A stretch of 64,000 bases of DNA from positions 83,117 through 147,116 of the forward strand of contig JAFXZF010000009.1 in the NCBI GenBank assembly GCA_017541365.1. The letters are read 5' to 3'. The translations under genes were made by a program, and so were the position numbers. This DNA comes from Prevotella sp. (GTDB taxonomy: Bacteria; Bacteroidota; Bacteroidia; Bacteroidales; Bacteroidaceae). Shown here one piece after another: positions 34,507 to 43,861 of this stretch. A model generated the notes under the pieces. The model was not told where the DNA came from, searched no databases, and saw only the letters and a program-made list of their open reading frames with translations. The stretch's first letter is position 1. Each line of letters begins with the position of its first letter.

Positions 34507-35660
34507 TGCGAACTCTACTATTATACACGATAATGATAATGGCTGCTGTCGCAGTTCCCGCACAAGAGGCAACACAGTTGGAACAGGTGCAATGCAGCAA
34601 TCTTCTATTGCCGCTACGCTACAATGCGGACGTAATAAAACGACAGTTTAGCATAAAAGGTGATACTACCTCACTTGCCGACAAAGTGATAACAAACACG
34701 TACTTGAAACATCCAGAAACAGTCGCACCTGCTACCAGCAATAATATAAATGACAGCAATGGCAAAGATGTAATAGAACCAATAACGAGCCGGCCCAAAG
34801 TTGACAAAAGACCACATGAGATAATGATGCCAGAAGCAGAGGACAAAATAGAGTTGGTTGTTACAAAACCTAATTTCTGGACGTTTTTTGGCGACTACAG
34901 CCTTCAGTTTATGCAGAACTATATATCACCCAACTGGTATAAATCGGGGAACTCCAATTATTCTATGCTGGGAGCCGTGACGCTGCAGTACAATTATAAC
35001 AACAAGCAACGACTAAAATGGGACAACATACTGGAGTTAAAATTGGGATTCCAAGCCACTGATGCCGACACAGTGAACAACTTCAAAACCACAGAAGACC
35101 TTATTCGCTACACCACACAGCTGTCACTGCAAGCTTACAAGGAATGGTACTATGCTGCCCAACTTATCGCCAGCACTCAGTTTACACGGGGTCTGAAGAA
35201 CAACGATGCCACTATATATTCTGACTTCATGTCGCCCTTCGACCTCAACGTGTCGTTGGGCATGAACTACGTGGTGAATATATGGAACAAGAAACTGACG
35301 GGTAACGTACTGCTTGCTCCCCTGTCATACAAGATGACCTATGTGGATAGGCTTAATTTATCAACACGATTCGGAGTTGATGAGGGTAAGCACGTATCAA
35401 ATAACGTGGGTTCGATGATTAATGTCGGACTTACATGGAAGCCTGCAGACAACATAAAATGGGAGACACGATTTTATACATTCTCCAACTACTCATATTT
35501 GCAAATGGAGTGGGAAAATACGCTTACCTTCCAGTTTAACCGCTATATCTCAACCAAGTTGTTTCTCTACCCCCGTTTTGATAGCCACGAAGAACGAACG
35601 ACATCTACATATTGGCAGATGAAAGAACACCTCTCTATAGGCTTTGCATACAGCATGTAA
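34506..35660 (+). CDS. DUF3078 outer-membrane-type protein
   Basis: Bacteroidetes-specific exported protein of 384 aa. The signal peptide ends near VPAQ. After a Thr/Asp/Lys-rich linker (about 30-110) the DUF3078 domain begins KPNFWTFFGDYSLQFMQNY and continues with SPNWYKSGNSNYSML, KWDNILELKLGFQ and WYYAAQLIASTQFTRG. Alternating hydrophobic strands and aromatic girdles suggest a beta-barrel. Function is unknown. I chose the ATG at 34506, which overlaps the stop of the transporter by one base; the reading frame is open further upstream but only as a shadow of that gene. Confidence 0.85.
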   Translation: MRTLLLYTIMIMAAVAVPAQEATQLEQVQCSNLLLPLRYNADVIKRQFSIKGDTTSLADKVITNTYLKHPETVAPATSNNINDSNGKDVIEPITSRPKVDKRPHEIMMPEAEDKIELVVTKPNFWTFFGDYSLQFMQNYISPNWYKSGNSNYSMLGAVTLQYNYNNKQRLKWDNILELKLGFQATDADTVNNFKTTEDLIRYTTQLSLQAYKEWYYAAQLIASTQFTRGLKNNDATIYSDFMSPFDLNVSLGMNYVVNIWNKKLTGNVLLAPLSYKMTYVDRLNLSTRFGVDEGKHVSNNVGSMINVGLTWKPADNIKWETRFYTFSNYSYLQMEWENTLTFQFNRYISTKLFLYPRFDSHEERTTSTYWQMKEHLSIGFAYSM

Positions 35661-35690
35661 AAAAAAAACAGAGCAAAGAAAGAGTCATCT

Positions 35691-37475
35691 ATGAACAAAG
35701 TCGACCTCGCATGGCACATAATATCCAATACTGATACGCACCTGTTTCTTACCGGCAAGGCGGGGACAGGTAAAACAACATTCCTGCGCAGGTTAAAAGA
35801 CACATTGCCAAAGCGTATGGTAGTGCTGGCACCAACAGGGATAGCAGCCATCAATGCTGGAGGTTCCACAATACACTCCTTCTTTCAATTTGGCTTCGGT
35901 CCTCTGCTTCCTGGCACAAAGCGAGAGAGAAAGTACCAATTTCGCAAACAAAAAATACAACTCATTCGTTCGCTTGACCTGATTGTAATCGACGAAATAA
36001 GTATGGTGCGCGCTGACGTACTAGATGCTATAGATGAGATTCTACGTCAATATCGCGATCGTTCACTACCATTCGGCGGCGTACAAATGTTACTCATTGG
36101 TGACATGCAGCAATTGGCACCAGTAGCTCGCGACGAAGAATGGCAATTACTAAGCCTTTACTACTCCACACCGTATTTCTTTTCATGCCACGTACTACAA
36201 AACGCCAATTTCGTCACGATTGAATTGGAGCATGTATATAGGCAGTCTGATGCGGAATTTATAGACATACTGAACCAAGTACGCGACAACACCATCACCG
36301 ATGCATCACTTGCAAAACTCAATGAACACTATCAGCCCAACTTTATCCCCCCCAAGAAGAGCGGATATGTTAGACTCTGTACACACAACAGGCAAGCAGA
36401 TACCATAAACGATCGTGAACTGCAAGCTATATGCGCTGATGAATATAGTTTTATAGCCGACATTGATGGCGATTTTCCTGAAATGTCATACCCTACGGAG
36501 AAAGTATTGCGATTGAAGGAGGGAGCACAAGTGATGTTTGTGAAAAACGACTCTTCACTGGACAAGGAATACTATAATGGCATGATAGGCGAGGTAATAC
36601 AATTTGACAAGCGCAACCTTATACATGTGAAATGCGCAGAAACTGGCAAAGTCATCAAAGTTGGTCGTGAGCAATGGAAAAACACCCGCTATACACTCGA
36701 CAAAGTTAGTAAAGAAATATATGAGGAAACAGTGGGGACCTTTGAACAGTACCCACTAAAGGCCGCATGGGCTATCACTGTGCACAAGAGCCAAGGACTC
36801 ACCTTTGACCATGCCATTATCGATGTTCAACACTCCTTCGCCCACGGGCAGACTTACGTTGCATTGTCCAGATGCAAAAATCTGAAAGGATTAGTGCTTA
36901 GTTCTCCTATACCACGCCATGCCATCATCAACGACAGAGCTGTGGAGCAATTTTATAATGACCCACGTCACCAAGAGCCTGATGACACATTGCTCATGCA
37001 TATGGAGAAACAATTTCTCACGCACACTATAGACATACTCTTTTCCCTTCAACCATTACGTCAAGGTATAAATGACACCTTACGTTTTCTGCGCGAGCAT
37101 TTCTACACACAAATGCCTAAGACATATGCGAAGTGGCAAGATGCGAGCGAAAGACTCAAGCCACTAGAGGATGTAGCAAAATCATTTCACAACCAATACT
37201 ATTCACTCATCATGAGAGAAGATAATGACATCCTGCAAGAACGCATAATGAAAGGTGCGGCATACTTTGAAGACCAACTGCTTTTCATACGCATACTGCT
37301 TAAGGCAACAATACTCAACAGCGATAGCAAAAACATACGTAACAAACGTGATGAAATAATAGGAAATATAACAAACCAATATAAACTAAAATTTCAGTTA
37401 CTTCACTATGTGGCACACAATGGTTTTAATCTCCAGAACTATCTTAAGACAAAATCACGATTGGTCATATCATAA
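35691..37475 (+). CDS. PIF1/RecD-like superfamily 1 DNA helicase
   Basis: ATP-dependent helicase of 594 aa. Motif I is LTGKAGTGKTTFLRR (about 20), Ia PTGIAAINAGGSTIHSFF, motif II VIDEISMVRADVLD, motif III LLIGDMQQLAPV, and motif VI appears in TVHKSQGLTFDHAIID followed by YVALSRCKNLKGL. The last 170 residues are helical and not recognised; no HRDC or other DNA-binding domain is clear. Bacteroidetes carry several PIF1-like proteins of unstudied role. It lies 30 bp after the DUF3078 gene. Confidence 0.9.
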   Translation: MNKVDLAWHIISNTDTHLFLTGKAGTGKTTFLRRLKDTLPKRMVVLAPTGIAAINAGGSTIHSFFQFGFGPLLPGTKRERKYQFRKQKIQLIRSLDLIVIDEISMVRADVLDAIDEILRQYRDRSLPFGGVQMLLIGDMQQLAPVARDEEWQLLSLYYSTPYFFSCHVLQNANFVTIELEHVYRQSDAEFIDILNQVRDNTITDASLAKLNEHYQPNFIPPKKSGYVRLCTHNRQADTINDRELQAICADEYSFIADIDGDFPEMSYPTEKVLRLKEGAQVMFVKNDSSLDKEYYNGMIGEVIQFDKRNLIHVKCAETGKVIKVGREQWKNTRYTLDKVSKEIYEETVGTFEQYPLKAAWAITVHKSQGLTFDHAIIDVQHSFAHGQTYVALSRCKNLKGLVLSSPIPRHAIINDRAVEQFYNDPRHQEPDDTLLMHMEKQFLTHTIDILFSLQPLRQGINDTLRFLREHFYTQMPKTYAKWQDASERLKPLEDVAKSFHNQYYSLIMREDNDILQERIMKGAAYFEDQLLFIRILLKATILNSDSKNIRNKRDEIIGNITNQYKLKFQLLHYVAHNGFNLQNYLKTKSRLVIS

Positions 37476-37482
37476 ATACAAC

Positions 37483-38187
37483 ATGAGAACACTACTATAT
37501 ATCATAGTAATTTGTTGCACCGTAGGATGTAGCAAAGACAATAATGCAAACAAGAACGCTAATGCGAACAAAATACAAAAAACAGATGCTCCTGTAAAAG
37601 TTGCCGTATTGCCAGTAGAAGAATGCCTACCACTCTATGTGGCAGAACACCTTGGACTACTTGACTCACTTCATGCGAATGTAACTCTCTGCAAATATGG
37701 TGCTCTGTCAGAATGTCATTCTGCCATATTCCAGCACAAAGCAGAAGTAACAATAAACGACTCAGCACTACGGTACTACTTCCTAACCTCACAAAAAGCT
37801 CGTATACATCGTATTGCGCAACTTTCAGATAAAGTGATAGCAGCTGACAGCAAGGGATACTCATACAACATGGCAAGGACGGCGATAGATTCATTACTCA
37901 ACAAAAAGCGTCACGTATTCATAATACAGGTAGAAGATATCAATATACGCACCAAGATGCTCATTAGTGGCAATGTTGATGCTGCACTGCTCCCAGAACC
38001 ATATGCCTCACGTGCATTAGAAGCTGGAGCCTATAAGATTACTCTGTCCAAAAACAACATGCAGAACGACACTTTGGCACGTTCTTTGCTCACAAAGCAT
38101 ATCCCACGACTTGAACGCTATCTCGTCATAGCACGTGATTCGCTAAAAGTGTATGGCAAAGACAATTATCTTTATCTTTTGAAATGA
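37483..38187 (+). CDS. Orphan substrate-binding-protein-like lipoprotein
   Basis: A 234-aa lipoprotein. The leader MRTLLYIIVICCTVGC ends in a lipobox (TVGC), followed by an Asn/Lys-rich linker. The rest resembles the periplasmic-binding fold of SsuA/THI5-like proteins: VAVLPVEECLPLYVAEHLGLL, the strand with HKAEVTINDS and NVDAALLPEPYASRALEAGA. No permease or ATPase gene is nearby, so its partner is unknown. I set the start at the ATG 37483 because only it gives a lipoprotein signal. The upstream part of the frame overlaps the helicase gene. Confidence 0.78.
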   Translation: MRTLLYIIVICCTVGCSKDNNANKNANANKIQKTDAPVKVAVLPVEECLPLYVAEHLGLLDSLHANVTLCKYGALSECHSAIFQHKAEVTINDSALRYYFLTSQKARIHRIAQLSDKVIAADSKGYSYNMARTAIDSLLNKKRHVFIIQVEDINIRTKMLISGNVDAALLPEPYASRALEAGAYKITLSKNNMQNDTLARSLLTKHIPRLERYLVIARDSLKVYGKDNYLYLLK

Positions 38188-38230
38188 AGACTTCTGTACT
38201 TCGATATTTCAAATTTCAATATGCAAACCA

Positions 38231-40261
38231 ATGGATACTCTACACCTCATACATAACGGGCAGTTTATAGATGCTATCAATTCCATGACGGGAATGGCAG
38301 CAAAGTACCCAAACGAGAACTTCCGCGAACGTCTCGAAGCACTGCGTTATGAATTTCTCATGATGCAAGATTACTTCACACGCGGCATTAATGATCCACG
38401 ACGTAATGATATTTACCGCACCTTAAGAGGAAAACTTATCAATCTCAACTACGACTTGCAAGTTTACGAAACTCTGCGACAAACTCCTATGATAAAACCA
38501 TGGATGTCTCACGTAAAACAGATGGATACCACCATAGACTCGTTGTTACAAGTCGACAAGGATTATGCATTTTATGCTGTCCTTACTTCCTATCATTGGC
38601 GTAAAGAGGATACCGATGATTGGGTGCATTGCTACACCACCACTTCTACATTTACTGCCAGCCACTATATACTTCTTGCCGCACTAACGATGAGTGCCAT
38701 AGAGCATTTCTCCAAGCAAAAGGCACTGTGCCTTGCACGCATATACAATGGCGTACAGGATGCTACCCTACGCCAACAAGCTTTTGTCGGCAGTATACTT
38801 GCACTTACCATGGATCGCAATGCTATCAATAACAAAAAACGTGATGAGGTGCTAAGTGAGCTATTCGCATCAGACGACACCCGAAAGGCTGTCATAGAGA
38901 TGCAAATCCAACTCATAAAATGCACACAGGCTGACACAGATGCAACAAAAATCAATGAGTCAATCATGCCCGAAATTATGAAAAGTCAGCCGTTCATCAT
39001 AACACGCAACGGCATAGTGGAACGTGATGAGGACAACAACGACTGCGACAGCGACAGTAAGATTGACGAGATGGAAAAGAATATACTAAAAGTGCAGAAA
39101 ATGCAACAACAGGGTTCCGACATATTCTTTGGAGGTTTCAAGCAGATGAAGCGCTATCCATTCTTCAACAAGGTATCTAACTGGTTTACGCCTTTCGATA
39201 TAGATCATCCTGAACTCAAAGAGGTCAAGCAAAAGCTGCATGGAAGTAAATTTCTTGAAAGAGTTATCAAACAAGGACCATTCTGCAATTCCGACAAGTA
39301 CTCCTTTATTTTCGCTATGAATGATGTCATAGGACAGTTCTCCGACAAGATACGTTCCCTTATGGAAGAAGGAGAACTCGGTCCAATAGGCATGCATACC
39401 AACCCAGAAGAAGTACTAGAACCTACCTACATACGTCGTCAGTATCTACAAGACCTATTCAGATTCTACTCTATTAACCCCTTGGGCAAAACTCTTAGCA
39501 GCCCTTTCAAAGATGCGGAGGATTTTGAATCCTGGTTAATATGTCTTGACTATATGACTACGCAGCAACTCATCGAGATGGGACGATACCTTATAAAGAA
39601 AAAGTACCTACACGCTCTCGAGGACATTATCAACTGCTACCCTAACCAAGATGAGGTGGAACTAGACTATCTCTCAGGAGAACTATTACTCCATGAAGCT
39701 GCTTATGGCGATGCAATAGAGTATTACAACTCATACCTTCAGGAGCATCCAAACCACCAGCCATCACTACGAGGTATAGCAAAGGCATACTACTCTATCG
39801 GTGAATATGGTAAGGCTTCATCTTACTATGACGCATTGCGCACTTTGCAACCAGACAGAGTGGCATATTCCCTAAATTACTGCATGTCGATGGTCAAAGA
39901 TGGACAGGCATCCGAGATAATCAACGAGCTCTACCGCCTCAATTTCGAAAACCCCGACAATCACGCCATCAGCAACACTTTGGGATGGGCATTGCTATAT
40001 GCAGAGAAGCCTGATAAGGCTCTAAACATTTACGAAAATATGCCACAAGAGATCATTACACACGATCTCTCCACATATCTTAATTATGTATATGCATACT
40101 TCGTTACGCAGTTTAAACTGCCACAGCTACGATTCTCACAAACAGAAACTGTGTTGACAGATAGCGCGACTCTACTCGAAGAGATGCGTCAAGATGCCGC
40201 TATGCTACATATTTATGGACTAGGCGAGACAGAAATTACTATTATGGCACACTCTTTGTAA
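38231..40261 (+). CDS. Large TPR-repeat protein of unknown function, beside clpC
   Basis: A 676-aa soluble protein without signal peptide or membrane segment. The N-terminal half is helical and not recognised, with an acidic patch (VERDEDNNDCDSDSKIDEME) near residue 265. The C-terminal third contains TPR-like helix pairs, for example LHEAAYGDAIEYYNSYLQEH and YYSIGEYGKASSYYDALRTL, then a further pair near NTLGWALLYAEKPDKALNIY. It ends 59 bp before the ClpC-type gene on the same strand. A role as adaptor or partner of that ATPase is inference from adjacency. Confidence 0.78.
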   Translation: MDTLHLIHNGQFIDAINSMTGMAAKYPNENFRERLEALRYEFLMMQDYFTRGINDPRRNDIYRTLRGKLINLNYDLQVYETLRQTPMIKPWMSHVKQMDTTIDSLLQVDKDYAFYAVLTSYHWRKEDTDDWVHCYTTTSTFTASHYILLAALTMSAIEHFSKQKALCLARIYNGVQDATLRQQAFVGSILALTMDRNAINNKKRDEVLSELFASDDTRKAVIEMQIQLIKCTQADTDATKINESIMPEIMKSQPFIITRNGIVERDEDNNDCDSDSKIDEMEKNILKVQKMQQQGSDIFFGGFKQMKRYPFFNKVSNWFTPFDIDHPELKEVKQKLHGSKFLERVIKQGPFCNSDKYSFIFAMNDVIGQFSDKIRSLMEEGELGPIGMHTNPEEVLEPTYIRRQYLQDLFRFYSINPLGKTLSSPFKDAEDFESWLICLDYMTTQQLIEMGRYLIKKKYLHALEDIINCYPNQDEVELDYLSGELLLHEAAYGDAIEYYNSYLQEHPNHQPSLRGIAKAYYSIGEYGKASSYYDALRTLQPDRVAYSLNYCMSMVKDGQASEIINELYRLNFENPDNHAISNTLGWALLYAEKPDKALNIYENMPQEIITHDLSTYLNYVYAYFVTQFKLPQLRFSQTETVLTDSATLLEEMRQDAAMLHIYGLGETEITIMAHSL

Positions 40262-40320
40262 GCTATACTTTAAAATTTGACACTTCTTAAGTACTTCCCA
40301 TCTCTATCATAAAGTAATAT

Positions 40321-42408
40321 ATGAAATACGAAAAGATAAAAGCCATAAACCTCTCTGACGACGAAGATGAGTATGAAGATACTCTCGATGGTGATTCTGT
40401 TGACTCTGCCACCACTCAAGAGAGTAGCGACACGAAAAAAACGTCATCCAAGACACCGACAATCAATCGTTTCTCTCTCGACCTCACCAAAGCAGCTGAG
40501 GAAGGGAAACTTGACCCCGTAGTAGGACGCGAGCGCGAAATACAACGTTTGCAGGAGATATTGTGTCGTCGCAAGAAGAACAATCCTATTCTCATCGGTG
40601 AGCCTGGTGTTGGCAAAAGCGCCATTGTAGAGGGGTTGGCACAGATGATAGCAGACAAACGCGTTTCACCCATTCTTCACAACAAACGTCTTGTATCGCT
40701 CGATATGGCCGGAATGGTAGCGGGTACCAAATATCGTGGACAATTTGAGGAGCGCATCAAGAATCTCACCAAAGAACTCGAGAATAACAATGACATTATC
40801 ATCTTTATTGATGAAATTCATACCATCATTGGCGCTGGTGGGGCAAGTGGTTCCATGGATGCCGCTAATATGCTCAAGCCGGCACTCGCAAGGGGTGCCA
40901 TACAGTGCATCGGTGCCACCACACTTGACGAATATCGCAAGTCTATAGAGAAAGATGGAGCACTTGAACGACGTTTCCAGAAAATCATCGTTGAACCCTC
41001 CACTCCTGATGAAACTATGCAGATACTCACGAATATCCGTGAGCGTTATGAGCAGCACCATCATGTCATCTATTCCGAAGACGCGCTACATGCATGTGTC
41101 AAATTGACACAACGTTACATTACGGATCGAGCCTTTCCAGACAAGGCCATTGACGCTCTCGATGAGGTAGGAGCACGCATACATTTACATCATGCCGACA
41201 TACCCGTTGACATCACAGATCTTGAGACCGAAATAAAAATCATGAAGGACAACAAGTTGCAAGCTGTACAGAACCAGAATTTCGAACTTGCAGCAAGTTA
41301 TCGTGATCAGCAGCAGAAACTTGAAGACCAACTTTCGGAGATCACACGCCGATGGAGCGAGGGTAGCACAGGAGACCGTGAGACAGTCACTGTTGATGAC
41401 GTTGCTGATGTTGTCGCAATGATGACGGGCATACCTGTACAACGCGTTGCCGAGTCGGAGGGCGAACGCCTTCGAGGCATGGCAAGCAAACTCAAACAGG
41501 AGGTGATAGCTCAAGACAAAGCCATAGAGAAAATGGTCAAAGCAATACAACGTAACCGAGTTGGACTGCATGATCCTAATCACCCTATAGGCGTATTCAT
41601 GTTCCTCGGTCCTACGGGTGTAGGCAAGACACATCTCGCGAAAAAACTCGCAGAAGAGATGTTTGGCACGACTGATTCACTCATACGTATTGATATGAGT
41701 GAATATGCAGAAGCATTCAACACCTCTCGACTTGTTGGAGCCCCCCCTGGATATGTAGGTTATGAAGAGGGTGGACAACTCACCGAAAGGGTACGCCGCA
41801 AACCATATTCTATAGTACTGCTCGACGAGATAGAGAAGGCTAATAGTACCGTCTTCAATATACTTCTCCAAGTACTTGACGAAGGCAGACTTACTGATGG
41901 CAACGGTCGCCTTGTAGATTTTCGCAATACTATCATAATCATGACTAGTAATGCTGGCACGCGTCAACTCAAGGAGTTTGCACATGGAGTAGGCTTCAAT
42001 GCTGCAGGTAGCAATTTTAGGGAGGGCATAGTAAACGATAAAGACAAGGAATATGCAAGATCTATCATACAGAAGAGTCTATCCAAGCAATTCGCCCCAG
42101 AGTTTTTAAATCGTCTCGACGAAATCATCACTTTCGACCAACTTGACCTTGATGCCATCAAACAGATCATTGATATAGAACTTCGTGGGTTGTATAAGCG
42201 TGTTGAAGACATGGGCTATCACCTAACAATCACACCAGAGGTTAAAGAAACTGTCGCAAAGAAGGGCTATGATATACAATATGGCGCACGTCCCCTAAAA
42301 CGCGCCATACAGAATTACATTGAGGACATTGTATGTGAGCGCATACTATCAAACGAATTGCCTCTTGGTTCTGAGATACTAATCGATAAAATTGAGCAAA
42401 CAGTTTAA
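40321..42408 (+). CDS. clpC: ClpC-type AAA+ unfoldase lacking the N-domain
   Basis: Hexameric ATPase that unfolds proteins for ClpP, 695 aa. The usual double ClpN domain is missing: about 45 acidic, Ser/Thr-rich residues lead straight to the first AAA+ module (Walker [14 protein letters not shown] near residue 93; [16 protein letters not shown]). A UVR-type middle segment ([21 protein letters not shown] region) marks ClpC rather than ClpA or ClpB. The second module has [17 protein letters not shown] (about 431), and HGVGFNA (about 556) matches the ClpP-docking VGF loop. The upstream bases contain no remnant of an N-domain. Confidence 0.88.
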   Translation: MKYEKIKAINLSDDEDEYEDTLDGDSVDSATTQESSDTKKTSSKTPTINRFSLDLTKAAEEGKLDPVVGREREIQRLQEILCRRKKNNPILIGEPGVGKSAIVEGLAQMIADKRVSPILHNKRLVSLDMAGMVAGTKYRGQFEERIKNLTKELENNNDIIIFIDEIHTIIGAGGASGSMDAANMLKPALARGAIQCIGATTLDEYRKSIEKDGALERRFQKIIVEPSTPDETMQILTNIRERYEQHHHVIYSEDALHACVKLTQRYITDRAFPDKAIDALDEVGARIHLHHADIPVDITDLETEIKIMKDNKLQAVQNQNFELAASYRDQQQKLEDQLSEITRRWSEGSTGDRETVTVDDVADVVAMMTGIPVQRVAESEGERLRGMASKLKQEVIAQDKAIEKMVKAIQRNRVGLHDPNHPIGVFMFLGPTGVGKTHLAKKLAEEMFGTTDSLIRIDMSEYAEAFNTSRLVGAPPGYVGYEEGGQLTERVRRKPYSIVLLDEIEKANSTVFNILLQVLDEGRLTDGNGRLVDFRNTIIIMTSNAGTRQLKEFAHGVGFNAAGSNFREGIVNDKDKEYARSIIQKSLSKQFAPEFLNRLDEIITFDQLDLDAIKQIIDIELRGLYKRVEDMGYHLTITPEVKETVAKKGYDIQYGARPLKRAIQNYIEDIVCERILSNELPLGSEILIDKIEQTV

Positions 42409-42451
42409 AGTAAAACGGAGCACAGAAAATTCTGCGCTCCGTTTTACTTTA
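42406..42451. terminator. Bidirectional terminator between clpC and the GH25 lysozyme gene
   Basis: A long inverted repeat with arms TAAAGTAAAACGGAGC and its near-perfect complement, plus an inner CAGAA/TTCTG pairing. It overlaps the clpC stop codon, and the T-rich ends allow use from both sides. Confidence 0.88.
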
Positions 42452-42462
42452 TTACTCCTTCT

Positions 42463-43275
42463 CTATTCTTCTGCTTTTATACATAACTGCTTAAGATCAT
42501 AATAGGAACCATTATATATATTGAAATCGACATACCCCTTAATTCCTGACACTTTACCAGCATCTGTATGCTGCCAAAATTTCCATTCTCCTTTATACTC
42601 CATCTTTTCTACGTAGTAATGAGCTATCCAATACGGATAGTCATTAAAACGATTGTCAGAGAGATATTGTTCCTTAAACTTATAATAGGTGTAAAGTATA
42701 GGCTTCACATGATAGCGATCTTCTACGATATGTAGCCATGTTAACACTTCACGCTGAAATTCCTCTACACTCTTGTCTGCAGGTTTGTGCTCCACATCAA
42801 GTATGGGAGGTAAATCTCCGTCCTCCAATTTAACCTCGGAAAGAAAATGTTGTGCTTGGGTACGTGCGGACGATTTTGTACTGTAGAAGTGATAAGCGCC
42901 ACGTATAAATCCATACTCACGTGCTTGGTAGAAATTATCTCTAAAATTCTCATCTATCATGGTAGCGCCCTCTGTAGCCTTAACAATAACAAAACGTATC
43001 GGATCTTTGTTGATCATAGCATTGCGCAGTGCCATCCAATCAATATTTCCTTGATAGTGCGAAATATCTATGCCTTGAATCTCGTACCCCGCAGGATAAC
43101 TGGCATCCCCATAAAGAGCACGCCAACGGAATCCTGTAGGACCTACAAAAAAATAGTAGAATACAGCAATATAGACTGTTACGACAAGAAAACCTCCCAA
43201 CCACCATTTGGGAGAAATATGCTTCCTGTGAAATGATGACCGGGAGTTGCGTCTATGTCGTATGTTGCTTGTCAA
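42463..43275 (-). CDS. Membrane-anchored GH25 lysozyme
   Basis: Muramidase of 270 aa. A basic N-terminus and one membrane segment (WWLGGFLVVTVYIAVFYYFF region, about 24-43) anchor it. The GH25 barrel begins GIDISHYQGNIDW, continues with FVIVKATEGATM and GAYHFY, and has the catalytic pair in ILDVEHK (Asp and Glu). It may cut the host sacculus in remodelling or act on foreign peptidoglycan. It starts 2 bp after the DUF3127 gene and is probably cotranscribed with it. Confidence 0.92.
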   Translation of the reverse strand: MTSNIRHRRNSRSSFHRKHISPKWWLGGFLVVTVYIAVFYYFFVGPTGFRWRALYGDASYPAGYEIQGIDISHYQGNIDWMALRNAMINKDPIRFVIVKATEGATMIDENFRDNFYQAREYGFIRGAYHFYSTKSSARTQAQHFLSEVKLEDGDLPPILDVEHKPADKSVEEFQREVLTWLHIVEDRYHVKPILYTYYKFKEQYLSDNRFNDYPYWIAHYYVEKMEYKGEWKFWQHTDAGKVSGIKGYVDFNIYNGSYYDLKQLCIKAEE

Positions 43276-43277
43276 AA

Positions 43278-43682
43278 TCAGAATGGGAGATTATCTGGGC
43301 TGTCGCTATTATCGTCAACAGACTCTGGTGCAGTAACAGAAACCGCCGCATTAGGTGCAGACATTGGTACAGATTGAGGTGCATCGACACCCGCTGAAGA
43401 AATCTGAGATGCATCAACTTGGCGAACGTCAAAAGCTCTGATAGAATTAAACCAACGACCATTATATTCATGTGCATCAATATCAAATGCAACAAGAACT
43501 GTCTGTCCTATCTGTATATTGAAACGTTGCAAACGTTCTGCTCCAAACACATCAAATACCATCTTGTGTGGATATTGTGAATCCATCGTTTCTAGTACGA
43601 ATTCCTGTACTTTCCACTCACCTCGTGCACTTACTCCAGAACGCTCTGGGAGAACCGCAATAATTTTACCTTGTAATTCCAT
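43278..43682 (-). CDS. DUF3127 protein
   Basis: A 134-aa protein whose first 92 residues match DUF3127, a family typical of Bacteroidetes: MELQGKIIAVLPERSGV, WKVQEFVLETMDSQYPHKMV and YNGRWFNSIRAFDV. The fold is probably an OB-like beta barrel, comparable to single-strand-binding proteins. The C-terminus is a Pro/Ser/Ala-rich linker ending in SPDNLPF, which resembles the acidic hydrophobic tip of SSB. That similarity is suggestive and not proof of DNA binding. Confidence 0.85.
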   Translation of the reverse strand: MELQGKIIAVLPERSGVSARGEWKVQEFVLETMDSQYPHKMVFDVFGAERLQRFNIQIGQTVLVAFDIDAHEYNGRWFNSIRAFDVRQVDASQISSAGVDAPQSVPMSAPNAAVSVTAPESVDDNSDSPDNLPF

Positions 43683-43768
43683 ATTATATTAATAAAAGTT
43701 ATAGTTTATTTTTTTGTTTTGCGAAATTACAAAAAAAGTAGCGAAACAAGAAATTTTTCAATTGTTTT

Positions 43769-43800
43769 TTTGTCTGTGTTAGTTTTTTTTTATATATTTG
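43769..43800 (+). promoter_or_regulatory. Promoter of dnaN
   Basis: TTTG (43769-43772), a 20-bp spacer and TATATTTG (43793-43800), leaving a leader of about 55 nt before dnaN. Confidence 0.75.
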
Positions 43801-43861
43801 CATCTGGATTTTCCAACAAACATTATATAAAAATATTACATAAATAATACTATAACCCAAA

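Noticed and set aside
40262..40320. A frameshifted N-domain before the ClpC-type gene
   Set aside because: The 59 bp upstream encode nothing like ClpN in any frame and the preceding gene is intact.
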